Of a stretch of DNA of 25,957 nucleotides, positions 18,202-25,957 are shown piece after piece. Origin of the DNA: Lingula anatina. Its lineage: Eukaryota > Brachiopoda > Lingulata > Lingulida > Lingulidae. How positions within the stretch are numbered: position 1 is the stretch's first letter; every line of letters begins with the position of its first letter. Under the pieces are notes generated by a model. It saw nothing but the letters and a program-made list of their open reading frames with translations, had not been told where the DNA came from and ran no database searches. Position numbers and translations under genes: made by a program. The stretch covers positions 308,291 through 334,247 of the forward strand of contig NW_019775505.1 of assembly GCF_001039355.2 (NCBI RefSeq), in the 5' to 3' direction.

Positions 18202-18952
18202 GGTAACGTATGTTCTTGCCACTTAATTTTCATTTTTATGCCGCGTTCCGATATATTTTTTAATGGTTCAGTCATGGTAAATTAATCATGACGTAAGGAC
18301 GTTTTTATAAATATTTAAACTGTATCTCAAGGGGCTTTGCGTCATCACTTATACTAGGTAACATACGTTCCCTAGAAAAATTGTCAAAATGTTTCATTTT
18401 GTTCAAGTACTTGTGTGCAAGAGATACAATGTTTTCTTTTGCTGACCGAACAATATATTGTGGTTCCATGATAGTTTGACATTTCTGATATAGTATTTGG
18501 ATCACGAAGGGAAATTTTTTTATTTAATGCTTATTTTACTGTCGGTAGGGTGTATTTTCCCCATTTTTTTTAATATTCTGTGACAAGCAAACTAAAGTCG
18601 CTCAAAAACAATTAACTGCTCTATACAGAAGATTATTATCATTTTTAGCAACGTTATACTTGTAGGAGATAAATCAATGAACAAAACCAGTGATGACTGA
18701 ATTTTCAAAGTGAGTAGAACGTTTCACAGTTGGACGTTTTGTATTTGTGACAGTAACGTATGTACCTTTTTGGGGTTAAATGATGAATTATTTTTAATTA
18801 TTCATGGTTCCAGGAGAGTGAAAATTTAATACAAGCTTCTTCATGTGGGACCCTAAAATAATCAAACACAGTTAGCAATCTGTGCAGTAAATATTTTAAA
18901 TAACATGCTTGTGATATCAATTGCACGTCTATATTGGGTTTGGGTGATTACC
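18202..18952. mobile_element. 751-bp segment present in one copy only
   Basis: The junctions are exact. In this copy AACCGTAC is followed by GGTAACGTATG, and GTGATTACC precedes GTATTTCAC. The other copy joins AACCGTAC directly to GTATTTCAC (19771/19772). The segment starts GGTAA and ends TTACC, a five-base inverted repeat. GTAACGTATGT-like motifs occur at about 18203 and 18756, with an inverted GGTAACATACGTTCC at about 18356, plus one just outside at 18171. It has no coding frame. It could be a non-autonomous insertion or a deletion in the other haplotype. Confidence 0.5.
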
Positions 18953-19139
18953 GTATTTCACATCTTATATTCACCACCACACTGTACTTTTTGATACAGC
19001 ACAACTCGTATACCATTTTAAAAAAAATACAAAATACAAACGAAAAAAATACAAACGAACAAAAAATGACACCACTTCCAGTGTTGCGCTTGACAAGCTC
19101 TATAAAATGCAGCAAACAAGAGGTCTCTAGCATTTATGG

Positions 19140-19435
19140 TTCCAGAATTAGAGTATATGCTGAGAAATAAAACAAAAAACACATAAATTCAAGAAAAATG
19201 GTCCCATCAAGCTGATTTTTAGACTTGGACTGTATATTAACACTATTGATCAGTCCTGTAAGTTTGAAATGTGTTATCTGTACAGCATATATTATAATAC
19301 ATACAAAAAAAAAAAAAAAAAAAAGCATAAAAATAATATTGATCACTCCTGAAGGTTTGAAGACAATATTATTGGTTTTCCTTGAAATGTGCTGTCAGTG
19401 TTGCATACAGGATGAAAAATACTGAAAGAAATATG
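19140..19435. repeat. ~160-bp modules, second block
   Basis: Contains TATATGCTGAGAAATA, GGTCCCATCAAGCTGATTTT, GATCAGTCCTGTAAGTTTGA and ATTGGTTTTCCTTGAAATGT, diverged versions of the module at 17747. A long A run (about 19306-19324) interrupts it. The equivalent in copy 2 is 19930-20229. Confidence 0.6.
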
Positions 19436-19436
19436 N
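19436..19436. other. Single undetermined base at duplication join
   Basis: Copy 1 of duplication 2 ends at 19435 and copy 2 begins at 19437, so the n lies exactly on the joint. Confidence 0.75.
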
Positions 19437-20229
19437 CCTGCGTATTATGAATATTCATCAGTTCTGTAAATTTGAATACAAAATGTAAAACGGTATTCCA
19501 CTTATCGTGTTATCGCTGAGTGCACGGTGACGGCGATGGCGACGACAGACGCAGGTGACGGCTATATGTACAGACACATCTGTGTCTGTACATAAAAATG
19601 AATGAATTCAAAATTGCATACAATATTTCAAAACATATATGTGTGAAGAACAAAAAATCACGACTGTGAGTCTGTCTCAACTGAAATTCAATTTTTAAAT
19701 TTTACCATGTCTTTAACATTATGCAAAGACCCCTCAATGGTAACGTATGTTTATGTTCCAAAAAACCGTACGTATTTCACATCTTATATTCACCACCACA
19801 CTGTACTTTTTGATACAGCACAACTCGTATACCATTAAAAAAAAAAAAACAAACGAACAAAAAATGACACCACTTCCAGTGTTGCGCTTGACAAGCTCTA
19901 TAAAATGCAGAAAACATGAGGTCTCTAGCATTTATGGTTCCAGAATTAGAGTATATGCTGAGAAATAAAACAAAAAACACATAAATTCAAGAAAAATGGT
20001 CCCATCAAGCTGATTTTTACACTTGGACTGTATATTAACACTATTGATCAGTCCTGTAAGTTAGAAATGTGTTATCTGTACAGCATATATTATAATACAT
20101 ACAAAAAAAAAAAAAAAAGCATAAAAATAATATTGATCACTCCTGAAGTTTTGAAGACAATATTATTGGTTTTCCTTGAAATGTGCTGTCAGTGTTGCAT
20201 ACAGGATGAAAAATACTGAAAGAAATATG
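19437..20229 (+). repeat. Duplication 2, copy 2
   Basis: Equivalent to 17880-19435 without the 751-bp segment. It carries a palindrome at 19566-19593 (ATGTACAGACACA, two bases, TGTGTCTGTACAT) that the other copy has reduced to ATGAAAATACAT. Past 20229 the sequence continues uniquely through further 160-bp modules. Confidence 0.85.
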
Positions 20230-20620
20230 CATAACTTCCAGAAGAATAGTTTGAATAACTGGATTTTCTTATTCAACCTGTACTCTGGTAACATTGGTCA
20301 CTCCTGTAAGTTTGAAAAAAAAAGGCCTATCAGTTTTCCTTGAAATGTGTTGCCTGTATTGCATACATGCTGAAAAAAAGTGGGGGGAAAAAACACAGGT
20401 TAATTTTTGAAAAAATTGGTGGGATTATGCCGGTTTTCGAATTCTGCCTGTATATCACGAATGTTCATCAGTTTTGCAAGCAGTTTTCCACTTAATAATA
20501 TCATGTTGACACTGAAAGTGCACAGGGACAACAAAAATGTTGGGGACAACTACAACAGATCCAGGTAATGGCTACATATACAGGCACAATGTGTCTGTAC
20601 ATAAAACAGAGAAAATAATA
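20130..20620. repeat. ~160-bp modules with terminal hairpin, third block
   Basis: Module starts are visible at CACTCCTGAAGTTTTGAAG (about 20139), CACTCCTGTAAGTTTGAAA (about 20300) and CATCAGTTTTGCAAG (about 20466), at spacings near 160-165. The block ends with GTGCACAGGGACAAC, CCAGGTAATGGCTACAT and an imperfect hairpin, TACAGGCACA facing TGTGTCTGTA. This matches the terminal layout at 19519-19593, so the family seems to have a fixed 3' end with a hairpin. Confidence 0.6.
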
Positions 20621-20669
20621 AATTCAAAGAAATCATCTGATTGAATAATATAATAAGCAAGTGAAAAAA

Positions 20670-20770
20670 GCAATGTATTCCCAATAATATCATTATAACA
20701 CCACTTGATGTCACAATGTTCAATCTCTTACCAAAATGCAGCAGCGCTTGTTGATGTTAAAATGCTTCAT
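20670..20770. repeat. ~46-bp degenerate tandem repeat, left part
   Basis: Two units of the form AATGTATTCCCA-TAATGCA...TTGTTGATGTCACAATGCTC lie at about 20672-20768. Two further, better units lie at about 21090-21181, and decayed ones near 21360-21435. The array is interrupted by unrelated DNA between 20772 and about 21085. Confidence 0.6.
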
Positions 20771-20771
20771 G

Positions 20772-20772
20772 N
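20772..20772. other. Single undetermined base
   Basis: Lies where the 46-bp array meets the helicase-like fragment. By analogy with the other n bases it may mark a contig join. Confidence 0.5.
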
Positions 20773-20773
20773 A

Positions 20774-20945
20774 CTTTCAACCTTTTACCATAGCCCATTG
20801 GTAAAACAGCCAAAGTACATGTATCATGTACATAGTACAAATATTTCAACGTCTGTATCTGTTTATCCTTTAAATAAAAGTCAATCCTAGTGCATTGTTC
20901 GGCAAACTGTAAAGCATCATAAAAATCAGTGGTATTGACAGCCAT
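20774..20945 (-). pseudogene. RecQ-like DNA helicase, N-terminal fragment
   Basis: Minus-strand reading starts MAVNTTDFYDALQFAEQC at 20945, in a good AAGATGGCTG context. It continues through LKDKQIQTLKYL, the RecQ-type Q-motif region, to LAVLPMGYGKRL, equivalent to the Walker A motif LPTGYGKSL of these helicases. The usual Thr is Met and the Ser after GK is Arg. The Arg would impair nucleotide binding. The frame runs into the n at 20772 and a stop soon after, with no further helicase motifs. It is likely a dispersed, dead copy or a first exon cut by a bad join. Recognition is by motif only. Confidence 0.55.
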
Positions 20946-21085
20946 CTTTATGAGCGGAATAAACGATTAAGTGAGAAGGCATTTCCGGCGAACAAAATGC
21001 TTGGATTTGGTGCATATTTCTCCGCCTATCACATCCGAGGTTAGTATGGAGCTTGTGGAATGAGACAAGGATTGCCGCTTGACAG

Positions 21086-21190
21086 TGCTAAATGTATTCT
21101 TATAATGCAACCACAATTGTTGATGTCACAATGCTCAATGTATTCCCATAATGCAACTGTAATTATTGATGTTACTATGCTCAGTGTCCC
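21086..21190. repeat. ~46-bp tandem repeat, right part
   Basis: Two consecutive 46-bp units begin AATGTATTCTTATAATGC (about 21090) and AATGTATTCCCATAATGC (about 21136), each ending ATGCTC. They match the units at 20672-20768. Confidence 0.7.
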
Positions 21191-21440
21191 TTGGCTGGTT
21201 GAATTGAACCGAGATTAAATTTCTGTGCCCCTGCAGCATAGACGCGTATGAGAGTTGGAGAGACCATTACAGGATTAAGCAGTCTTCCTTTCATGTAGGT
21301 CCAACATATTTAGGTCATGGCCTAGCTAGCACTCGGCTCTTCTCATTCTGAATGGTCCCTATGTATAATACAACAGCAACAGTTGAAATCACAATTTTCT
21401 ATGTCTTCCCATTATAAAACAGCAATTATTGTTATTTAAA
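21191..21440. other. Spacer with decayed array units
   Basis: No gene. 21191-21350 is unique. 21357-21440 holds poorly conserved 46-bp-like units (AACAGCAA, ATGTCTTCCCATTATAAA). Confidence 0.4.
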
Positions 21441-21447
21441 TGCTCAT

Positions 21448-21572
21448 TGAAAAAAAAAAAAAAAACACACACACACACACATTCTCTCCCATTCTGTCTG
21501 TCTCTATCTCCTTTCTCTCTCCACCCCGTTCTCTTCCTCTTACTGAAGCTCTCTCACTGACTCTCTCAAACA

Positions 21573-21606
<34 letters not shown>

Positions 21607-21663
21607 CACACACACACACTCTCTCTCTCACTCTCCTCTCTCTGTCTCTTTCTTTTGCCCTTT

Positions 21664-21705
<42 letters not shown>

Positions 21706-21740
21706 CACACACACACACACAGACACACACAAACACACTC
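21448..21740. repeat. Compound A/CA/CT microsatellite
   Basis: A-run, then CA, then long CT runs (about 21574-21602 and 21668-21701) alternating with CA runs (about 21604-21622 and 21703-21722). Long open frames through it are serine/leucine and threonine/histidine runs produced by the repeat, not genes. Confidence 0.95.
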
Positions 21741-22230
21741 CCTAAAAATCCTTGTACATTTTTGTATGAGCTGACAAACATTTATTTTATTTATAAAACT
21801 AATTATTATGAAATGGATCACAACCATAATCCAGTTTTTTGTTTCTTGGCCTCTTCAGTTTCTACAAATGATATCAAACTCTATTTATAACTTTTTGCAT
21901 AATGTTTCTAGTATTCTAGGACAACTTCCCCCAGGACAATTCTCCCCCAGACAATTCCCCCCAAGGAATATATGTTTATATACAAATATAAAGTAAAAAG
22001 TATAAAGTTTAAAACATTTCATCCATTCTATTAATATTTTAGTGTGATAATACAACTTCATCATAAAACAAATTATTTTATAACAAATTCCTTTTTCATT
22101 GAAAACAACTTCAAGTACAGAAAGTTTTATTAAATATCTAATGAAAGTATAACCACCTATCCTCCAGGTAAAGGTGGGGTTACACAGAGGAACAGGTAAA
22201 CAGACGCTTTATGAATATTTGTAGTGTTTG
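21502..22230 (+). repeat. Duplication 3, copy 1
   Basis: Begins CTCTATCTCCTTTCTCTC and ends TAGTGTTTG at the base before n (22231). It aligns with 22232-22919, differing by microsatellite lengths, a few substitutions and small indels. It contains a short G/C-rich tandem (21918-21963): on the minus strand GGGGGAATTGTC-like units repeat three times. Confidence 0.9.
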
Positions 22231-22231
22231 N
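22231..22231. other. Single undetermined base at duplication join
   Basis: Copy 1 of duplication 3 ends at 22230 and copy 2 starts at 22232. Confidence 0.75.
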
Positions 22232-22397
22232 CTCTATCTCCTTTCTCTCTCCACCCTGTTCTCTTCCTCTTACTGAAACTCTCTCACTGACTCTCTCAAA
22301 CACCCTCTCTCTCTCTTTCTCTCTCTCTCTCTCAAACACACACACACTCTCTCTCTCACTCTCCTCTCTCTGTCTCTTTCTTTCTCTTTTGCCCTTT

Positions 22398-22476
<79 letters not shown>

Positions 22477-22919
22477 ATTTATTTTATTTATTTATAAAAC
22501 TAATTATTATGAAATGGATCACAACCAAAATCCAGTTTTTTGTTTCTTGGCCTCTTCAGTTTCTACAAATGTCATCAAACTCTATTTATAACTTTTTGCA
22601 TAATGTTTCTAGTATTCTAGGACAACTTCCCCCAGGACAATTCTCCCCCAGACAATTCCCCCCAAGGAATATATATTTATATACAAATATAAAGTAAAAA
22701 GTATAAAGTTTAAAACATTTCATCCATTCTATTAATATTTTAGTGTGATAATAATTAACAAATTATTTTATAACAAATTCCTTTTTCATTGAAAACAACT
22801 TCAAGTGCAGAAAGTTTTATTAAATATCTAATGAAAGTGTAACCACCTATCCTCCAGGTAAAGGTGGGGTACACAGAGGAACAGGTAAACAGATGCTGTA
22901 TGAATATTTTTAGTGTTTG
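22232..22919 (+). repeat. Duplication 3, copy 2
   Basis: Second copy of 21502-22230. It has a longer terminal CA run (about 22439-22474) and lacks part of the CCTAAAAATCC segment after it. It continues past 22919 into unique sequence, as expected if this is the longer of two overlapping contigs. Confidence 0.9.
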
Positions 22920-23776
22920 GGGTAGTGGGTAGGTGGATAGTGGTCAAGTAATTAAAAGTGATAATCATAAGAACAAACAAACTCAGTAAAAAACACATCC
23001 TGATTCGTGGAGGTAATAAATTATGAAATAATAAAATCTGTCACTGGGCAAAAATTAGTTCTTAATCTTAATTACTAAATATGTCAATTGCATGTCAAGT
23101 AATAAACTTGCAGATCATCATTATTCATATTTTGCTCCATTTGTCTGTCCTCCACTATAGATTGTAAAATGTTACTTGTTACAATTCACACATGGTGCAT
23201 TTCTACAATCCCTTCTCTCCCAGTTCAAAGAGTGTCATTTTTTAAAATATTTCAAATATTTTATTAAAATATTTCAAGTTGTTATCAAGTGAATACAACA
23301 GTCCACCTAACACTGGCAACATTCTGTATCAGTTAACCATAAGGAATGCTGAGCTGTAGTCAACAAATGAAATTCTATCATCATCATTATCATCATCATC
23401 ATAATGATAATTATAATAATTATTATAATAAATCAATATATACTTGAACGAATCAAATGTCAAAACATGGGAAATTTAGTGGTTAAAAAAAGGTTACAAC
23501 CCATCCCTCTGCTCTCACTGGTTTTTATATGCAGAATTAATTACTGATTAAGATATCATATACAAATTTAGACCACGGTGGAAGTGAAGAACAAAAGACT
23601 CAGACGTGGTGTAACTCGCATAACCGCACGTCTTGCATGAATGCGTTATAACGCTAAAACACAAACATACTACTCATCGAAGCACAGAACCGTAAACACA
23701 CCTGAAAGCAAGTTAATTAGGGACTGAGCGTTTATCACCACATATGAAAAAAGAAAGAAAAAAAAAACAAGCTGTA
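22920..23776. other. Intergenic with ATC/AAT microsatellite
   Basis: No gene recognised. ATC and AAT repeats lie at about 23379-23434, and an AAAG/A-rich tract at 23746-23768. Confidence 0.45.
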
Positions 23777-24078
23777 TTATATTTCAAAAGTGATCTTTTT
23801 GCCGTTTTTTATTATTACAACTTTCTCAATAACAGAAAGTATTTCAATTGTTAAAATTTTGTCGTCCTTTTCCGTATTTTGCTTCATTGGAGGTGCCGAT
23901 AAAGAGCTTGCAGGCTGGGTTGAAGATGAAGTTACTGAAGCGCACGATGCTTTTGAAATTCAAAATATAGTTGTTTCACGAATATTGCATATTTATTTGA
24001 AATGTCTTAACAATATTGAAGCAGGGTGCTGCTGCGACTTAAAAGATAATAACGAATGATAAGAAAAATTAAACACAC

Positions 24079-24449
24079 CTGGCGGATAGGAATTGCCATC
24101 TTGGTGCTTAATTTCCGTTATGAATCTAGCCAACCAATAGTTCAAAATCTCTAGATTTCCCTCCTCAAGGGTTGGAATAGGCCAGTGAGGGTCGGCCATA
24201 GTGACAGTTCTAAAATTACGCCACGTGCGCCAGACCTTAAAGATATTACATGCCCAGGTCGTATTTTTCTGTGTTTGTTGGAATTCTGTCTGCAACCATT
24301 TTTTCAAATTCAGCGGAATGTACTGGCTCTTCGAACCGCTTTGATTCTGCATCGATATCCACCTTATATAACGATTGGGTTGGTAATAAATCTAGCTGAG
24401 AGAGGGTGACGTCCTCCTCCGCTCCAAACATGATGAATAATGTGGTCAT
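24079..24449 (-). CDS. Exon resembling Crypton/ZMYM/QRICH1-type N-terminal region
   Basis: The minus strand starts at 24449 (MTTLFIMFGAEED). It reads KRFEEPVHSAEFEKMVADRIP, then after a frameshift NTTWACNIFKVWRTWRN, and later LEILNYWLARFITEIKHQDG with SYPP. This is the layout (RIP...T.WA...F..W..WR, then LNYWL.RF..E.R..DG..YPP) of the N-terminal domain before tyrosine-recombinase-like cores in Crypton-derived and ZMYM/QRICH1-like proteins. The exon ends CCGCCAG at 24079, followed by donor GTGTGT. The frameshift is one missing A in the AAAAA run near 24265-24269 and could be a sequencing error. A phase-compatible open stretch lies at 23777-23949, but its sequence is not family-like. The recombinase core is not in the window. 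Confidence 0.55.
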
Positions 24450-24511
24450 GAAGATAGCGGGGTAGTTGCGTGTGATGTCGTGAACTGTTGTTGAAGTTAA
24501 TGGACCGTGGT

Positions 24512-24620
24512 CTAAGTAAGATAGACCCCTCGTCAGCGAGGGTTATGTGACATCCACTCGTGCTACGCACTCGTGTATGCCACATAACCCTCGCTGACTC
24601 GGGGTCTATCTATTACTTAG
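24512..24620. mobile_element. 109-bp foldback element upstream of the minus-strand gene
   Basis: The left arm CTAAGTAAGATAGACCCC, then TCAGCGAGGGTTATGTG, pairs with the right arm (complement CTAAGTAATAGATAGACCCC, then the same TCAGCGAGGGTTATGTG). The arms are about 40 bp and flank a ~27-base loop that contains CACTCGTG twice. It ends about 60 bases from the likely start codon at 24449, so it would lie in or next to the 5' UTR or promoter. It is probably a MITE; a clear target duplication was not identified. It would form a very stable hairpin in DNA or RNA. Confidence 0.75.
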
Positions 24621-25935
24621 CACTGCTACAAAAATCTATGAAAATGTAAATATGACACTGACAGTGACCTCTGTATTGTGGTCAACTGATGACCCCCATC
24701 ACTAATGGTCAGTTTACCTGAGTGTCCCTAATACTGTCGTCCTGACTTGTTGACCACTGTCCACTACAAGTGACCCACTCATAGTTCTCAAGAACTGGTT
24801 GCCGGGTAGAAATAGTGTGGAAGCACATAGCTTTTCTTCTTCATTTACGCCCTGTAGCACAGACAGTACATATCAGAATCGTCAATAGGAGTGCTAACGC
24901 ATGAATTTTCGTGCTATTACGCCCTGGAGCCGAGGAATTAACCCTCTCTTAACTCACCACAGCTCCTATGTGTACGTATCGGTTCTCATGCTGCCACAAC
25001 GTGCTGGATTCTCTGCATTTCCCGGGAGTTGAAGAGTTAACGAGGTCAGCGCCATTTTAGGGAGAGGCAGATGAAATAGAAATGTCTCACGATATCTGCA
25101 AAATATGTGCACTGTGAAATTAAAGAATTGGGATCCGTTTTTCAACTTTCTAAAATATTGTAATATACTTTGCTTTTAGTAACTTTATTTATGTCAAATA
25201 TTTTTTGGTAACTTGATCAAGTTCTCTGATCATCTTCCCCCTAAAATGTTCCACACTAGAAAAAATCGATAATCGTATGGCAGTATTATACAGGCAATTG
25301 ACCCACTTCACCAGCTGGGCGGCAATCATCACTATTTTACACTTTTATGACCTGGGAGAGATTACGTCATATACACTTGGGATATGATGGTTATTTGTGA
25401 TTGTTTAACTAATAAATTGCGCGTAGTGATAAAATATTCATAAGTGTTTCAGTGAAAAAGGAACATTTATATTTGAAAATTATGAAAAATTGTGTATTGA
25501 ACCCAAAACAAACAAAAAACTGCATTTTTCTCTTATATGCAAATTAGATTGTCTTCAGTAATAAAGTTGACAGGAAGCGATGCTCAAACTAGAGATTCCA
25601 AAGGTGGCGATCTTAATTAATCCTTATTATGATATTAAATCATTCGATAATATTTTTATCAGTAAAAATATGACTTTCCTGGAGATTTTCCTGGAGAATT
25701 TTTTTCTTATTGCGAACTCGTTCCTGGGATGAATTTAGTAACAGCCAGAAGGGCCTGAGAGTACTCTTCCCAGTGGGCAGACAACGTGTACCCTTTACAC
25801 ACTGTTAGATTATTCATATATGTATTCTGTATCCCTTTACCTTTTTATGAATTAACGATTCCTAATATTGAGGTGCTTATAAAAAGCGATTTCTATATAG
25901 GCCTATCTTTATTGAGGGAATGATAATAAAGTACC
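24621..25935. other. Intergenic, no gene recognised
   Basis: No supported coding region, repeat family or RNA gene. AACTTGATCAAGTT near 25211-25224 is a perfect 14-bp palindrome, probably chance. Confidence 0.4.
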
Positions 25936-25954
25936 GGGGGGGGGGGGGGGGGGG
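25936..25954. repeat. 19-G homopolymer at right window edge
   Basis: Nineteen G followed by AAA at the end of the window. It mirrors the G run at the left edge and probably explains why the assembly stops here. Confidence 0.8.
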
Positions 25955-25957
25955 AAA

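Larger units (their letters stand above)
17880..19435 (+). repeat. Duplication 2, copy 1 (with 751-bp extra segment)
   Basis: Begins CCTGCGTATTATG and runs to the base before n at 19436. It is nearly identical to 19437-20229 except for 18202-18952, present only here, and small indels. Because this copy ends exactly at the n, it is likely one haplotype of an unmerged overlap. Confidence 0.85.

Noticed and set aside
21440-22697. Open frames of 100-157 codons through CT/CA repeats
   Set aside because: They are serine/leucine and threonine/histidine runs created by the microsatellites, with no protein motif.
23790-24059. 89-codon plus-strand frame
   Set aside because: It is antisense to the Crypton-like gene intron and the open stretch discussed there. 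It has no motif, and the hydrophobic start is AT-rich chance.
1-25957. CRISPR array, operons or prokaryotic elements
   Set aside because: Direct repeats here are minisatellites or transposon repeats, and genes show spliced eukaryotic structure.

Overview
This is an AT-rich, spliced, transposon-filled stretch of an animal genome, most likely a marine invertebrate. Supporting signs are LINE reverse-transcriptase relics, a mariner element, several TIR/MITE families recognisable from filled and empty sites, GT-AG introns, CT/CA/GT microsatellites, and a dispersed repeat built from modules of about 160 bp. A mollusc or other lophotrochozoan fits the repeat style, but this is inference. Nothing prokaryotic or organellar was seen, no RNA gene was recognised, and no intact housekeeping gene is present. 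The window begins and ends in G homopolymers (11 and 19 G), as if it were a whole contig or scaffold.

Layout. 1-515 is the 3' end of an L2/CR1-like LINE with a TTA tail. 516-4900 is mostly non-coding, with a SINE-like piece, three partial copies of a palindromic MITE with TAA target duplications, and a 64-70 bp minisatellite. 4916-7135 and 7708-10592 are two roughly 97% similar copies of one segment carrying a decayed LINE. The second copy has three extra insertions: a TAA-MITE, a CCC-ended MITE rich in TGCAGTAG, and a hAT-like MITE.

10938-16283 is a 5'-truncated L1/Tx1-type LINE with an 11-bp target duplication. It was hit twice: by a dead DD34D mariner (11379-12662), and by a 2556-bp TIR element (12807-15362). 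The TIR element's only recognisable gene is a spliced Myb/SANT-like plus coiled-coil protein. Removing the TIR element and one AAT copy restores the LINE reading frame, so both ends of the element are fixed to the base. It is the most interesting object in the window: a Harbinger-like two-component transposon reduced to its Myb-like half, or an unrecognised TIR family.

17747-20640 holds the ~160-bp modular repeat and a second duplication whose copies differ by a clean 751-bp indel. 20670-21440 has a 46-bp degenerate array interrupted by the first exon of a RecQ-like helicase. 21440-22920 holds a third duplication of microsatellite-rich DNA. 24079-24449 (minus strand) is an exon of a gene resembling the N-terminal region of Crypton/ZMYM/QRICH1-type proteins, with a 109-bp near-perfect foldback just upstream.

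Assembly caution. There are four single 'n' bases (7705, 19436, 20772, 22231). Three sit within three bases of duplication boundaries. In two cases the first copy ends exactly at the n and the second starts right after it. This is the signature of overlapping contig ends or two haplotypes placed in tandem, so the duplications may be artefacts and the differences between copies may be allelic insertion polymorphisms. There is no operon-like cooperation here; the logic of the region is nested mobile-element stratigraphy.
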